The notes under the pieces were generated by a model. The model had not been told where the DNA came from. It did not search any database and worked only from the letters and a program-made list of their open reading frames with translations. A program made the translations under genes and the position numbers. From contig NC_034420.1 in the NCBI RefSeq assembly GCF_002078875.1, forward strand, positions 5,517,814 through 5,581,813: a stretch of 64,000 nucleotides of DNA. The letters are read 5' to 3'. Shown here piece by piece: positions 1 through 11,897 of this stretch (the stretch's first letter is position 1; each line of letters opens with the position of its first letter). The stretch comes from Numida meleagris. Its lineage: Eukaryota; Chordata; Aves; Galliformes; Numididae.

Positions 1-1214
1 AATGTGTTTCAGAAATACTGAAAACTCACCGCAGAACATTTCAATTCCAACTGCCTTTTAATACCACACAATCTGGCCTCTTCCTTCTTTGTTACCTTTA
101 TTTACTCTTTATGCCTTATGGTTAGGCTCTAAGAATTAGGTACCGACATCGGATTTTTCACAGCCTTTTGTATTACTTTCTTACTTACACTCCTCATTAA
201 TAAATGGATAACTTGAGATTAGAAGTAGCATTCTGTTGAGCTCACAAGTAACTTCAAGCATGCTATTGGCAGTCTACTGATAGATACAGTAGAAACTTTT
301 GTTAAAAGATGCATTTCTTACTTTTTTTCCTTCTTAAAGTGGTAAGGACTGACAGTGGAGAGAATTCACTTCACTTACAAAATTGATTAGTTTGGAAACA
401 ATCACTTGTGTAATTAAGATAGGTCAGGCCAAGTTTCTTTATAAATAATTCATCAGGAAACTACTCTATAAAAAGCTAGAGAAATGTCACTCCAGGTGCA
501 CTCTTTTTAAACTATTTCTGTATAAATCAATTAAGGTGTTTTATTTTGACACCCGGTGTCAGTATTTACAAAACTTGGACAGACAAGTCCATCCCTGCAG
601 CATGCATTTGCAAATAACTTTACTCATTAATGTTTAATTAAGACAGAGGAAAACTGTCCTTGATATTTTGCTGCAATTAGTGCTCTCTATACCCCACTGA
701 CTTTCAATGATGAATTACTTTTCAAATGTAAAGTGAAGTGATTAAATAAAGCTGAAGATTCTCTAGCCATTGCACATTGCCCATCCTATGCTTTTAAGCA
801 GATACAAAATGTATTGCTCAGCTGTAGCTGATAAGGATTTGGTAAAACATTACAATAACTGGAAAAAAAAAGAAAAAAAAGGAAAAGTACTTCTACATTA
901 TTTCTTAACATAAATTCTTAGGGGAAATTTCAGGGTGCAGAATCTCTAATTTGGAAAAAAATGAATGCCCACATTCACATCATACTCTGAAGGGCTCAGT
1001 TAATTTTTCTTTATTTTTAATCAATATAGCATACATTCCCCAAATCCAATTCTGGACTTCTGTGCAGAAGGGTAAACTAGAGGACAAAGTTCACATTCAC
1101 TGGCATAACTGTCACACAAGTGCCTCAGTTGCATTTTAGTTCCATTAGAAATTTTGTTTTCATAAGTATTTTTGGGGACTGAACTAAGATAAAATGCAAA
1201 TAATATATTTCAGT
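1..1214. other. Unique AT-rich noncoding DNA
   Basis: No gene or recognisable repeat family is visible. The only structured element is an A-rich run with two poly-A blocks at about 861-886. Open frames on either strand are short (the longest starting with ATG is about 62 codons at 951-1139) and show no recognisable protein features. It could be intergenic or intronic. Confidence 0.6.
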
Positions 1215-1480
1215 AATGAAATCTGATGCGCCACAACACAGTCTTCTGAAAATGATGGCTCCTTCCAGGCACCCCAGCTGCTACCCTACAGAGTTGCACA
1301 CAGCCCAGGCAGCTGCTCACAAAGAAGGACAGGGTTGCCACCCTGCAGTTACCACTAGTCAGGTCACTTTTACCGCTTCCATGCAGGGAGCAGTGCTGAA
1401 CCTGAGAGACTTCATCTGACTTCAGCCTGCAGCTTGCTAAAGCTCCCAGCATCACCAGCACCACAGCAGGAGCACCTTCT
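1215..1480. other. GC-richer patch, function unknown
   Basis: This stretch is clearly richer in G and C than its surroundings, with many CAG, CTG and CAC words and few CpG. Both strands carry open frames (plus 1216-1419, minus 1210-1464) that mirror each other, as expected when a GC-rich patch simply lacks stop codons. I recognise no protein family. It could be a noncoding exon, a worn mobile element or a local composition shift. Confidence 0.35.
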
Positions 1481-2126
1481 AAGCTTCAAAGCCACAGATG
1501 TCTATCTCTCACCTGGCTAATGGAGAACTGAGAGCCCAGGAGTATTGGCTCTCAACTGCATGGCTTCCAGCTTAACGGAATGCTGAAGAGCTCAGCAGAA
1601 GAGCTGGCTAATAATCAGACAGGGTTGTAGCTAAAACCTTTTCCCTTTCCACAGAATCTTCATAAGAATTAAACCAACTTCACACAGTGCTTCACTTTGG
1701 ATGAAAAAGATCTTTTCCACTTCTCTCACTGGATTTCTTTTTTTATTGGCTCAGTAAAAAATAGTATCTCTGCTGACATTTCTATTTTTCCAGTTCCAGT
1801 CCCAGGCAAAGATATGGAAATACAGAGAAAGATTATACACAAAACTGGGGACAGAAGTGACTGGAGTGACCTTTATCTTAGGCCCAGCAAAAGAAAGAGA
1901 ATAACAGTACAATAACAGCCACCATTATGTCAAACTGCCCCTCTGCTGCCATGTGCCACATGGTAACAAAATGCGGTGGAATATTGGTGGGAAGGTTCAA
2001 CCTCTAAAGCCATCCCACCAACATCCGCATCTGACACTGCAGGCCAACATAATAAAATAGAGGATGCATTACGCCCTCGTATTATAAACATCAATCCATA
2101 CCAGAAAGAAACAAACAAAATGTACT

Positions 2127-2152
2127 CAAACAAACAAACAAACAAAAACAAC
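2127..2152. repeat. (CAAA)n microsatellite
   Basis: Four consecutive CAAA units followed by CAAAAACAAC. A short simple repeat of a kind common in vertebrate DNA and likely polymorphic between individuals. Confidence 0.85.
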
Positions 2153-5100
2153 TAGGACCAGCAGAAGACGTGGTTGCTGAATCACAGCCTTTCTATGCAG
2201 GCTGCCATTGAACTGTCTGTACTTTCTATAGCTGTGCTGAAATACAAGTTCTAACTCTTGCAATAAGATAAAAAGGTTGCACTATTTAGGCTTTGGAAAT
2301 ATGGATTTAAAGAAGCCCGATTTAAGCAGCTGAATAAATGCTTTCATCTGGGATTTATTTGTGTGGCAAGAGCGTGCCTTGGGCAAGGAAGGTCGAACGC
2401 AGACCTTTGATCTGTTTGGACTATATTTCTATCCTGTCACAGGCTTAATTTGATGTAGGGAGCATCTCAAGATTAGGGCCTCTTTACTATGCTATCCTGA
2501 CAGAAATAAGCCAAATTCCTATACAGACACCCTTGTCCTCCACCATTTGTCTCTCCTGAGAAAGCGTGTAGGGTACATATCCATAGTTGAAGCAGATACA
2601 GTTGGACAGGTAAAACTGGTAGGAAAAGAAAAAATGAACAACAAAGTTAAAAAAGAAGCAAGCGATTGCTGAAGAAGTACTAGAAACTCTGGGTTGGATG
2701 GATAGTTAGGGCTATGAAGGGGGAAATCATCTAGCAAAGTAAGATTTGGTAAGGAGCATCTGATCCTATTGCCCTTAGGTGGAATGCTTTTCATCAGCTG
2801 CTGTCCTAAAACAAAAGCAGGTAACTAAACCAAAATATAACTAAAGCTCTGTATGTTGAAAAGAACGTACAGTACATAGCAGGACTCAGGGCATGCTTTT
2901 TACATAATACAACCACATGCGTATATACACCAACATTTATGCTTTCCTAGGAGTAATTTTTATTTTCTGAGTGCACTTTGCAGCATCTAGTAATTGGTAG
3001 GTAAAACTTATTCACAGATGAAAGGGATGTCAAACAAATGAAAACCGCTGTGTATGTCATTGTCCCCAAAGCAGCAACATGATTTGACCTAGTGAACCAG
3101 TAAACCAGTTCCTTATTTCATCTAATGTCACATGGCTCTGTATTGACATACCCCACACCTTAGAGAGTCCTCAAGAAGAACAATTACAAGAAATTTATAA
3201 TTTTTTTCTCTTAATTTTTCTACATCGTCATAAATGTAATTCTGCAGTCACTGTGGAAACATTCATAAATCTGCTGTGCCAAGTGCAAGGCCAGTTTAAA
3301 TAGTTTCATGCTCTACATACAGGACATAAATATGAATTTGCTACTATTTTGGCTGTCACTAAAGAGAATCCATATCTCCCCTCCCCGCTCAGGTATCAGC
3401 TCAGCAACTTACTCACCGCTGCATTTTGGGGTGCTTGTTCTTCAGGCCCCTTTAATGTCTCCGTTATTGATTGTCCTTAAGGACAGAAAGCCCCGAACAT
3501 TACCGGTGTGTGGCCTTTAAATTACGTATCTAAATGAGAAGTATCCACACTTGTGCCTACTTCCGCCTTTGCTTTGGATACATACCTGCTTATTATGAGT
3601 GAACATATGTTAATAGTCTTTCTATTTTCTTTTTCTTTTTTAGTGAGATGAAAATTAAAAAATAGCGGTTCTTCCACCCTCAAAATATTGAGTCACACAG
3701 CAGTAACCTATCAGCAGTGTCACTGCCCTTAAGAAATGTGTTTCTTCAAGTGGACTGCTTTAGTTCTGCTCTCCTCCCACCCATCTCCTTCTGCTGCAGA
3801 TCTTTTTCTTTTCATGGTGAAAAGCCTCCACTCTCCTAGAAGAGCTGTGTTAATTCCTATTAATTGCTGTTAATGATTCTCACCCCAGTGCGCTCCAATA
3901 AACAAAGGACACTCAGCAGCTTGATCCTCACCCTCTCCAAATCTTAAGCTAACTTGTTTGATCATTCAAGAGAGAAAAATAAAATAATGCTTGTCCTGAC
4001 AAGTTGTTGGCTGTAGTTTTAGCCCCAACAGAACTTGAAAAAGCCGAGGTATAATAAATCCCCAGGGAAGCAGGCATGTGGGGAAATCTGATAGACCCTT
4101 AACTGCAGCAGCACTACTGGATGCCACTTCTAATAACAATTCAAAGACCTTGAGCTATCAAACAGGTTTACTGATGGAGAACTCTTATCAAAGTTCCTGC
4201 TGTTAGTTCTGACAGATTCACCACACATGGCTGCACATGGTTACACTCACATTCACTCAAGTATACCAGAAATGCCTACTCCTAAGCCTCTAAAGCTTTG
4301 CAGTAGTAATGTTTTAATTGCAAAGATGCTGAAGAATGACTAATACCTGATGGTGAAGGTTTTCTCATGGTATGAAGCTTTCTATCTGATTTGAAAAACA
4401 AGCTGGAATCTGTATATTTGAACAGTCTCTCCAACAATCCTGTGCAGTGTAAAGAGCTAGGCATCAAAAAATACTTGTCCCTTTTTGTGTAGGTCCTTGC
4501 ACTCCTGGGATTTGATTCTGCTTTTATGTACAGTGTGATGGGTGGTGAACATTTGGGCAAAGATTTGAGCAGTTTTCCATCTTCTCATTATATATCTGCA
4601 TACACATATTCAGTTCCTTTCCAATTCAATGAAACTAACATTTTATGTGAACTGAGTATCTGCTGAACAAGAAAATGGAATCTGACTTGGGATACTGGAA
4701 ATCTAAGTTCACATCTTATTTTCAGTCCAAGCACTCTGGCAAAATCCAGATGACTAAACCAAAATTTCTATACTAGCCATTGGTTTAACAACTTGTATCA
4801 TACTTACCTCCTTATGGACACCTTCAGAAAATATCATCCAACAAGGAACAGATAATGATAACTAACTGTCTGGGTGAAACTAAATGATTATTCCCTGATC
4901 ACAAATCAGATTAGAATTTTCAGAATAAAATACTAGCTTTGATCTTCAGAAACGTGCAATTTTATTTATTTTTTATAAAATTTCTTTTTACTAATCAGAA
5001 AAAATAAATAGATACTTTATTAAAGTATATGTTTTGTTTAAGATATTTACTACTCCTTTGAATTGTTTGAAGACCTTCCAATGCTTGGGCATTTCTAACC

Positions 5101-5576
5101 ATGTATCCTTAAGACTGCTAAGTCACAAAACTGAAATTATAAGACCGAATCAGTTGAAGAATACAAGTGGAGCTACATGTCTTTATGGTGAATCACATTT
5201 TCATCAGACAGCAAACATATAGGGATGATAAAACCAAGAGAAATTTGTTTCAAATGCTAACTTTGTAGCAATTCCTGTCATATGCTTGGGACACTGAACA
5301 ATATCTAAGTTTGCTGCCCAAGTTACATGTAGTCTTTGGTGAGATTTCAAACCAAGTTCAGATCTCCTAAGTTTCATATTCTGAAAGTAAAGACCTCACT
5401 TCCTTATTTTTTGCCTCCGTACAGCTTGAAAATTTGTTTAATTTATTAAGTATTTCCTTCTCCTAATTTGAGGTTGTTTCTTTTCCTCTCTTATTTTGGT
5501 TCTTAAGAACAGAAACACTTCAGAGAAAGTAAAATCTATTTACCAGGATTTGGATGTCTGTGACAACTTTGACAGG

Positions 5577-5590
5577 TTTTTTTTTTTTTT
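5577..5590 (+). repeat. T14 homopolymer ending in CAGG
   Basis: Fourteen T residues are followed immediately by CAGGCACTG, which resembles a polypyrimidine tract and 3' splice site on the plus strand. No paired donor with an open frame was found nearby, so it is recorded as a simple repeat. Confidence 0.8.
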
Positions 5591-6223
5591 CAGGCACTGT
5601 GAAAGAAGCACTTGTTTTGGCTGGTATTTGTTTTTATGTTTTCTACTAATAAACTATCTTCTATTTAACTTATCTTTCAGGATTCTGCATCATTATGGCT
5701 CTGGATGTCTTTCACTGTCAGAAACATTTTGACTGACATATGGCCACTATCTAACAACAGAATTCTGTCTCCAGGTGTTATGCTTTTCTTCTTATTGAAA
5801 ATCCACACAAGTATTTGATCAGTAGTTCTTACTTATAGGACAGATTTTTGGGACTCATTATTAAAAACCTTATGCATATTTTATGGAGATTTTCTCATTG
5901 TTCCATTTTGTAACTCTAAGCAGAAACAGGATGAACTCCTTAAGAAATGAAGTGAACATGAAGGAAATCCTTTCAAATCTATTCAATATATTCAAATCCA
6001 CTAAATGGAACAGCTCTCCCTTGAAAAAAGAATTTAAAATTAAAAAAGACCACTCAGGGAAATATACTGAAACAATAAACATCATGACTTCACTCTCTGC
6101 AGCTGTTTCATGTCAAGTTCTTAGTCTAAATTTCTTAGTGGGAGATAAATTTTATTATCTGTGATAGCATATATTAAAAATCATTAGACTACAGTTTCTG
6201 ATTATGACTATTATGAAATTGTT

Positions 6224-6300
6224 AAAGAAACAGAAAAACAAAACGACGACAACCAAGAAAATTACAAGAACAAAAAACCAGAACAACAACAACAAAAAGC
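6224..6300. repeat. A/C-rich low-complexity block with (AAC)n
   Basis: Almost all bases are A or C, with short runs of AAC and CAA units (for example GAACAACAACAACAAAAAG at the right end) and two GAC units on the left. It is a low-complexity tract, possibly the worn tail of an old retroelement, although no element body is recognisable on either side. Confidence 0.75.
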
Positions 6301-7899
6301 CCACAAACCCTTTCTTTGGGGAATTCCCATTTTTTTCCCGAATAAACTGAAATCCCTGAACAAATTGTTTAAGGGTATTCTGATGTAATTGCTATGTAGT
6401 ACCGTATTGGCTTACTTCTGCCTGAGGGTCTCATGTCATTAGCTTGTGCTTCTCTTCTCTTCTACTAAGAGCTACTACTTGCCTTGTTCCTGTCTTTTTA
6501 ATTGTGCAGCCGCTTTCTGCGGTTCGCAGAATCTGCTCAAGGCTAATACCCTCACATAACCGCGGTAGGAAAATAATTCCACTGGGCACCCTTAAAAGTT
6601 TCCTTTTGCTTCTCTGTAAGTCAGAGCCAGTTACTGGTGTTGCTCATTAAATGTACTAGGAATATCTCCTCGTTATGGCTACAGCTTATCTAACACTGAA
6701 TAGGTAAAAAGAAACTTTGCAAGATCTCCCACTGGATTTTAATTGAAATAGTAAAACTAAATTTTTCACTGAACACATACACAACTTTCTTTCTTTCACA
6801 AATTTTCCCCTTTGAGTCGGTTCCTAGTCTATCACTTGTGGACACTATTTGCATAATTGCATTTGTGGGCACTATTTGGTTTTAGCACAAAACCATCAAC
6901 TACATACATATTTGTCCATTTCCTTGAAGATACTGAATCTGTTAACTGGTTTCCTTCTAAACCATAGCATGACTTGTTGTCATTAATCAGTTAAACATCT
7001 CTTTACTGCACAGGAGTGAAATAGGTAATACGATCTCTTTCATCCTTGAAGCTAATTTATTGAATAAACATATAGAAAATGTTTATTTGACATAATGAGA
7101 AGTCACAATTATCACTGCTCCGCAGCTCACAATAATTGTCATCACTGAGTAATAGTTGAGTTCTGTTGCATTTCTGTCCTGAGAGAGTCAGAAACACTGT
7201 GTTCAGTCATATGCATTGTTAAATTTGTTACCTGCTATTTAGAAGGGGATATAAAATGCCAAGTGCATCTCTTAAATGCTGGGACTTTTTTTTTTGTCAT
7301 GTGTTTGCACAGCTACCCTATTAAAATCCTCCTGTCAAGTCCACAAAGAATCTTTACAATTCAAAATAGACCTAAACATCTTAGTTACTTATATGCTGTT
7401 TATAAAACAGAACACACCACAACACACCAACAGGAAGCTAATTCCAGTTATCCATGTATTACATGGGACAAGGCCAGGGTAACCACTCTGCACTACAGGA
7501 GCCATGCATATTTTCAGGCTTAGTGTGAATGCTAATGTTGAAAATGAGAAGCACCACACCTTCAGCTTGGCTTCATGTGGGTTCTGATTCAATTTTTGGG
7601 TAGCATTTAAAGGAAACCATAGACCTACAATTGCTGTAGAGATATCCTTCTTCCCCCTATCATCCTTCAAATTCCCCACATTTCTGAATGAGATGCTGAT
7701 CAACTCAATTTCCAAGCAGATGTAATGTTTCATGCAGAGTGCTTCAACGTGAGAAAACACCATCTTCTCAGGTAAGATGCTGGTTCATTTGGGATGTTTG
7801 TTTCTTTATTTTATTTGAAATCATGCGGCAGTGGCCATTGTCTTTGAAGAGAGAATGTCTCTCTCATCCCACATTTCCTGGGAGATGTCAAAGCTGTGA

Positions 7900-8110
7900 C
7901 AAGGGGGGATTTATAATGCCACAGTTCGGTGGCTTCATAATTTATTCTCTCTGATTTTATGCTCTTTTAGTCTCCTGCTCAACCATCCACTAACAAGCAG
8001 TGATATTAGCCAATAAATCAAAGACGTCTGCTTGTCACCACCAGATGCTTGGTCACATTGCAGCCGATTATGAGATGTACAAAAGGACAATTTCATGTAG
8101 AGAACTCAGT
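7900..8110. promoter_or_regulatory. Possible conserved noncoding element
   Basis: This block has the look of a vertebrate conserved noncoding element: even base composition, no simple repeats, and closely spaced motif-like words such as TAATTTATT, CCAATAAATCAAAG (a SOX/TCF-like AATCAAAG) and CACCAGATGCTTGG (an E-box-like CAGATG). It lies in unique DNA away from CR1 copies. This is a judgement from texture only; conservation was not tested. Confidence 0.2.
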
Positions 8111-10841
8111 GGAGGTGTTCCACAGATACTCTGTTTGATAGGAAGCCAGCGTGAGGTGAATATAGTATAACTCAGTAACTTTTATGCCTCGTGGCAATAG
8201 AGAACTAAACTAAAATAAAACTGGGAAGCAAATTAGGACCTCACCTTTGTGACCATCCTTTTAAAAAACCTGCATCTGTTCCTGCAGTACACTGTCACAA
8301 GTTGGCATAAAAATAAACCTTTTAATTTGTCCATTTTGCACTGTGCTGGGTACAGAAAATGCAGCTACTTTGATTTTCAAGAAAGGCAGAAGATGTGCTT
8401 AATATCAATGGCTACAAAGTGCATCAATTTTTCATGTGTCACTCTTGCAAAAATATAATCCATTAACCTTATCAGTCCAATGTACAACTAACATGTCCAG
8501 TGCAAAGATATTCTTTGATCTCTCCTTTTTTTTTTTTTCTGATTTATTATAACAAACACCATTAATGATGAGACCAGGAACTATTCTTCAGAATAGAGAA
8601 GGATAGCTGAACACTTTCTCAGCCACTCTACTGTAGCTTTCTTCTAAAACTTAAATACCATTATCTGACAATATACTATAATACTGTAACAAAAGATCAT
8701 GGATTATTCTGATCCATAGGAAAAATACACTCTTGGATCAGGTTTGCCAACTAAAAACTGAGTATCTCTGGATACCCAGAAACAGAGTCTTAAAATGGAG
8801 CACAACATTTGCTGATTGCTCTCTGAACCCTCCTTTCTAAAATCTATCTAAGAAGCTGAATCGCTTTATAATCCTGGGTCACCACCCGAAAGGAGATTCA
8901 GATAGTCTTTCCAAAGGTCATGATGCTTCTTTTTACTAGGTTCAATCTTTATAAACTTTATGAAGTTACCTGTCTTTTCCACAGCATCTTAGACACTTAC
9001 AATGTGGATGTTACCAGGGTATCACTACACTAAGGCTCTTTTCTCAATCATCCTCACATTTTAAAATACCAATATCTTCAGATAAGGACAAAACTGAGCA
9101 CTGCTCAGGTTGGCTCAGCTTTACAATCTTCTCTTATTATGTATTCTGGTTTAATTTCTGCCCCTGCAAATGTCAGATATGAATGTCTACGAATTTCTTT
9201 TAATGAACAAGTGTTTGGCCACAGGCCATCCCAATTCTTAGCAGTACAGTCAAAAGGACAATGACACCTAGAAGAGGATTTGTGTTGTGATGTCAACACA
9301 ACAAGCCCAGCCAGCAGTTGGCATTCAGTTAATTGGGACATTAATTTCTGTACTTGGTTATTCAGTAGCTAGAAAATGTGAACATATGAAAGAAGTGGTA
9401 TTAAAATATATATTCTATATTCTAATGAGCTATGTTTTAACCACCACTTCAGCCAGGAGCACTTCACAGAGAAATGACAGCTTTATCAGTAGTATGGCAT
9501 GAATTCTCACTATAGTGGCACTAGGAAAAAAAGATTCTGTTCAATTCCCTGGTAGAAAATGATTGACATGAAGCTTTTGTTTTAAGAAGCACTTACCAAT
9601 GGCAGTTATCTTCCTGTGTTATTGCTAGCAGTAGATTTATGGGTCAAGTCAAATGACCTGCAGGAAAAGAGAAGAAACATGCACAGGTACAGCAGCAGGA
9701 AGGAAAAGCTATAGGGTGCTCAACTGTTTCACAGAAAGTAAAGCAGATAGATTGTACAGGAAGCTATCAGGGATCAGCTAGCAGGCTTGATAAGTCATCT
9801 TGTACAGTCCCCCAGTTTTAGATCTTTACAAAGGTGAATTATTCCTTTAGTTACAATTTAAAATGAGCCTCAAACCTTAATTTTTTCACCTAGCTTTTCT
9901 GGCAGAATTGAGGAATTTTAGAGAAGCATAAAAGACTGATATCTTATGTCCTTTTAGGGTCATGGTGTTTGTGAGGAGCATGAAGCACATAAAACAATCA
10001 TGTCCTATAAAACCTAGGCTATATGTTCATTAGCAAACACAACTCCTCTGACACATTCCCTTTCAAAAGACAAAAGACTCCTTCTGCTATTTAACAGAGT
10101 TACAGCTAATAAGTGACCTTCAGATTTCCAAATATACTCTGAGGAACAGACATCTAGAAATATTTACATTAAAAATAGAGATATTTATATTAAAAATTAC
10201 AGTTAATAGCTGTTTGCTGGTTAGTCATTCACTCTTTTGTGAGAAGTGTTATGCTCTTCTTTAACAGTATTAAACAAGATTCTAGCTTTCATTAAATTCC
10301 TTAATTAAAAACATTACTGCATTCAATCCTCTTCTTCTGATAGTTACATCAGGAGAATTTACAAGGAAACATTTAGAATATAAAGCACAGTCCATAAAAT
10401 AATTATATCATTCAGAACAATGGATTAGTTTTAATATAACTGATCCATTTGGATGTTTTAACACTGTCACAAAGCGAGGAACTTTGGAAGCAGTCTCAAA
10501 ACAAGAGTGCACATTGTTGGTAAGGTAAAAAAAAAAAAAAGTATTAAAGAAAGCATTGATAATCACCATCAAACGTAATACATATAATAATTGTCTTCCT
10601 AAGAGGTAGAAGCCAGAAACCTACAGAATGGAATCGTTAAAGTGAATTATGTTCTTGTGAACCTTGAACTTCAATTAAGCCTAGAATAAACTACAGAAAC
10701 GTCACTGATATACAAATAACACAGTGGTCCCATGACACATTGAAGTAAGAAGTCTTCTGTGTGGCTGTCCAGAATTAAAATTATACTAACAAGGAAATCA
10801 GTCCAGTGCTTTCAGCAGAGTAGCCTAGGAGGCAAAATGTA
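8111..10841. other. Unique AT-rich noncoding DNA
   Basis: No supportable gene apart from the small coding-like frame at 9105-9267 listed separately. Homopolymers are present at 8526-8538 (T13) and 10527-10540 (A14). The block at 10140-10450 is strongly AT-rich. Nothing else is recognisable up to the CR1 boundary. Confidence 0.55.
9105..9267 (-). other. Coding-like segment, possible small or terminal exon
   Basis: On the minus strand an acceptor-like site (ATCCTCTTCTAG, AG at 9269-9268) is followed by an open frame of about 53 codons ending in TGA. The predicted peptide begins CHCPFDCTAKNWDGLWPNTC and continues with a charged, mixed-composition tail, so it contains four clustered cysteines and two tryptophans, unlike the low-complexity frames elsewhere. 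The same frame is open further upstream to an ATG at 9341. I recognise no family. It could be a terminal exon, a fossil exon, a piece of an old transposon or chance. Confidence 0.2.
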
Positions 10842-10942
10842 GATCACAGAATCATGGAAGGTTGGAAAAGACTCTAAGATCATCTAGCCCACTTACCACC
10901 AATGTTGCCCACTAAACCATGTCTCTGTGTACTACATCTACA
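10842..10942 (-). mobile_element. CR1 LINE, 3' end part of split outer copy
   Basis: Left piece of a minus-strand CR1. It begins with the CR1 3' terminal repeat read in reverse (ATCACAGAATCATGG), followed by GGTTGGAAAAGACTCTAAGATC and the stretch ending CTACAT, which parallels the 3' untranslated end of the CR1 at 24296. It stops inside that conserved stretch because another CR1 has inserted. The matching continuation lies at 11309. Confidence 0.85.
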
Positions 10943-11308
10943 TTTGGGGAAAAGAAGACTGAGGGGGGATCCGATAAATGTTTGTAAATATCTAAAGTGA
11001 GGTGGGAGGCAAATAGATGAGGCCAGGCTCTTCTCAGTGGTGCACTGTTGTAAGACAAGGAATAATGGCCTAAAACTTGAACATAGGAAATTCCATGCTA
11101 ACATGCAGAAGAACTTCTTTATGGCAAGGGTGACAGAGCACTGGAACAGGTTGCCCAGAGAGGTTGTGGAGTCTCCTTCTGAGGAGATACTCAAGATCCC
11201 TCTGGATGCCTACCTGTGCAACCTATTGTAGGGTACCTGCTAGCAGAGGGTTGGACGCAGTGATCTCAAGATCCCTTCCAAGACCTTCAGTTCTGTGACT
11301 CTGTGATC
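10943..11308 (+). mobile_element. CR1 LINE inserted into another CR1
   Basis: A 5'-truncated plus-strand CR1 that begins within the reverse transcriptase C-terminal region (GGGGAAAAGAAGACTGAGGGG, encoding the usual LEKRRLRGDL-like stretch) and ends with the terminal repeat TTCTGTGACTCTGTGAT. The open frame 11037-11231 encodes the CR1 C-terminus, with the hallmark WNRLPREVVESP and a final LDAYLCNLL before the stop. It interrupts the minus-strand CR1 on both sides, so it is the younger of the two. Its 3' class matches the copy at 54930. It is a dead-on-arrival copy with no intact reverse transcriptase. Confidence 0.9.
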
Positions 11309-11897
11309 TTAAACACCTCCAGGGATGGTGAGTACACCACTTCTCTGGACAATCTGTTGAAATGTCTCAAGACCTTTTCTGAGAAGAAATTTTTCCTAAT
11401 ATCCAACCTGAACCTCCCCTGCCGCAACTTGAGGCTGTCACCTCTTGTCCTGTTGCTGTTCCCCGGGAGAAGAGGCCAACACCCACCTCATCACAACCTC
11501 CTTTCAGGTAGCTGTAGTGAGTGATAAGGTCTCCCCTGAGTGTCCTCTTCTCCAGACTAAACAATCCCAGCTCCCTTAGCAGCTCCCCATAAGATTTGTG
11601 CACCAGATCATTCACAGCTTCTTTGCTCTTCTCTGGACACGATCCAGGGCCTCAGTGTCTTTCTTGCAGTGAGGGGCCCAAACATGAACACAGCACTCGA
11701 GGTGCAGCCTCACCAGGGCTGACTACACAGGGACGATCACCTCCCTGCTCCTGCTGGCTGCACTAATTCTGATGCAAGCCCAGATGCCATCGGTCTTCTT
11801 GGCCACCTGTGCACACTGCTGGCTCGTGTTCAGCCAAATGTCAGTCAGCATTCCCAGATCCTTTTCCTCCATGCAACTTCTCAGCCACAGATACTCT
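11309..11897 (-). mobile_element. CR1 LINE, remainder of split outer copy
   Basis: Right piece of the minus-strand CR1 interrupted at 10943. It resumes with TTAAACACCTCCAGGGATGG, which in the intact copy at 24296 follows directly after the sequence at which the left piece ends. Read on the minus strand it encodes part of the reverse transcriptase C-terminus ([20 protein letters not shown] and then [15 protein letters not shown] near 11450-11590). It is 5'-truncated near 11897, before the catalytic motifs. Frameshifts and stops make it a pseudogene. Confidence 0.9.

Larger units (their letters stand above)
1481..7860. other. Unique AT-rich noncoding DNA
   Basis: About 6.4 kb without a supportable gene. 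It contains a (CAAA)n run at 2127-2152, a T14 tract at 5577-5590 followed directly by CAGG, and an A/C-rich low-complexity block at 6224-6300. A pyrimidine-rich acceptor-like site ends at 5680 and is followed by 45 open codons in the same frame, but no convincing donor follows. Other open frames stay below about 125 codons and overlap on opposite strands, which marks them as chance frames. Confidence 0.55.

Noticed and set aside
5577..5774. Two pyrimidine-rich CAG sites (5594 and 5680) as real exon starts
   Set aside because: Acceptor signals are good and the frame after 5680 is open for 45 codons, but only a weak donor (CCAG|GTGTTA) follows and the peptide is unremarkable.
7389..7763. A 124-codon minus-strand frame as a gene
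   Set aside because: It overlaps two plus-strand frames, has no recognisable motif and no supporting splice or promoter signals.
11037..11231. A 64-codon plus-strand frame as an independent small gene
   Set aside because: Its translation is the CR1 reverse transcriptase C-terminus (WNRLPREVVESP) and it ends in the CR1 3' region.
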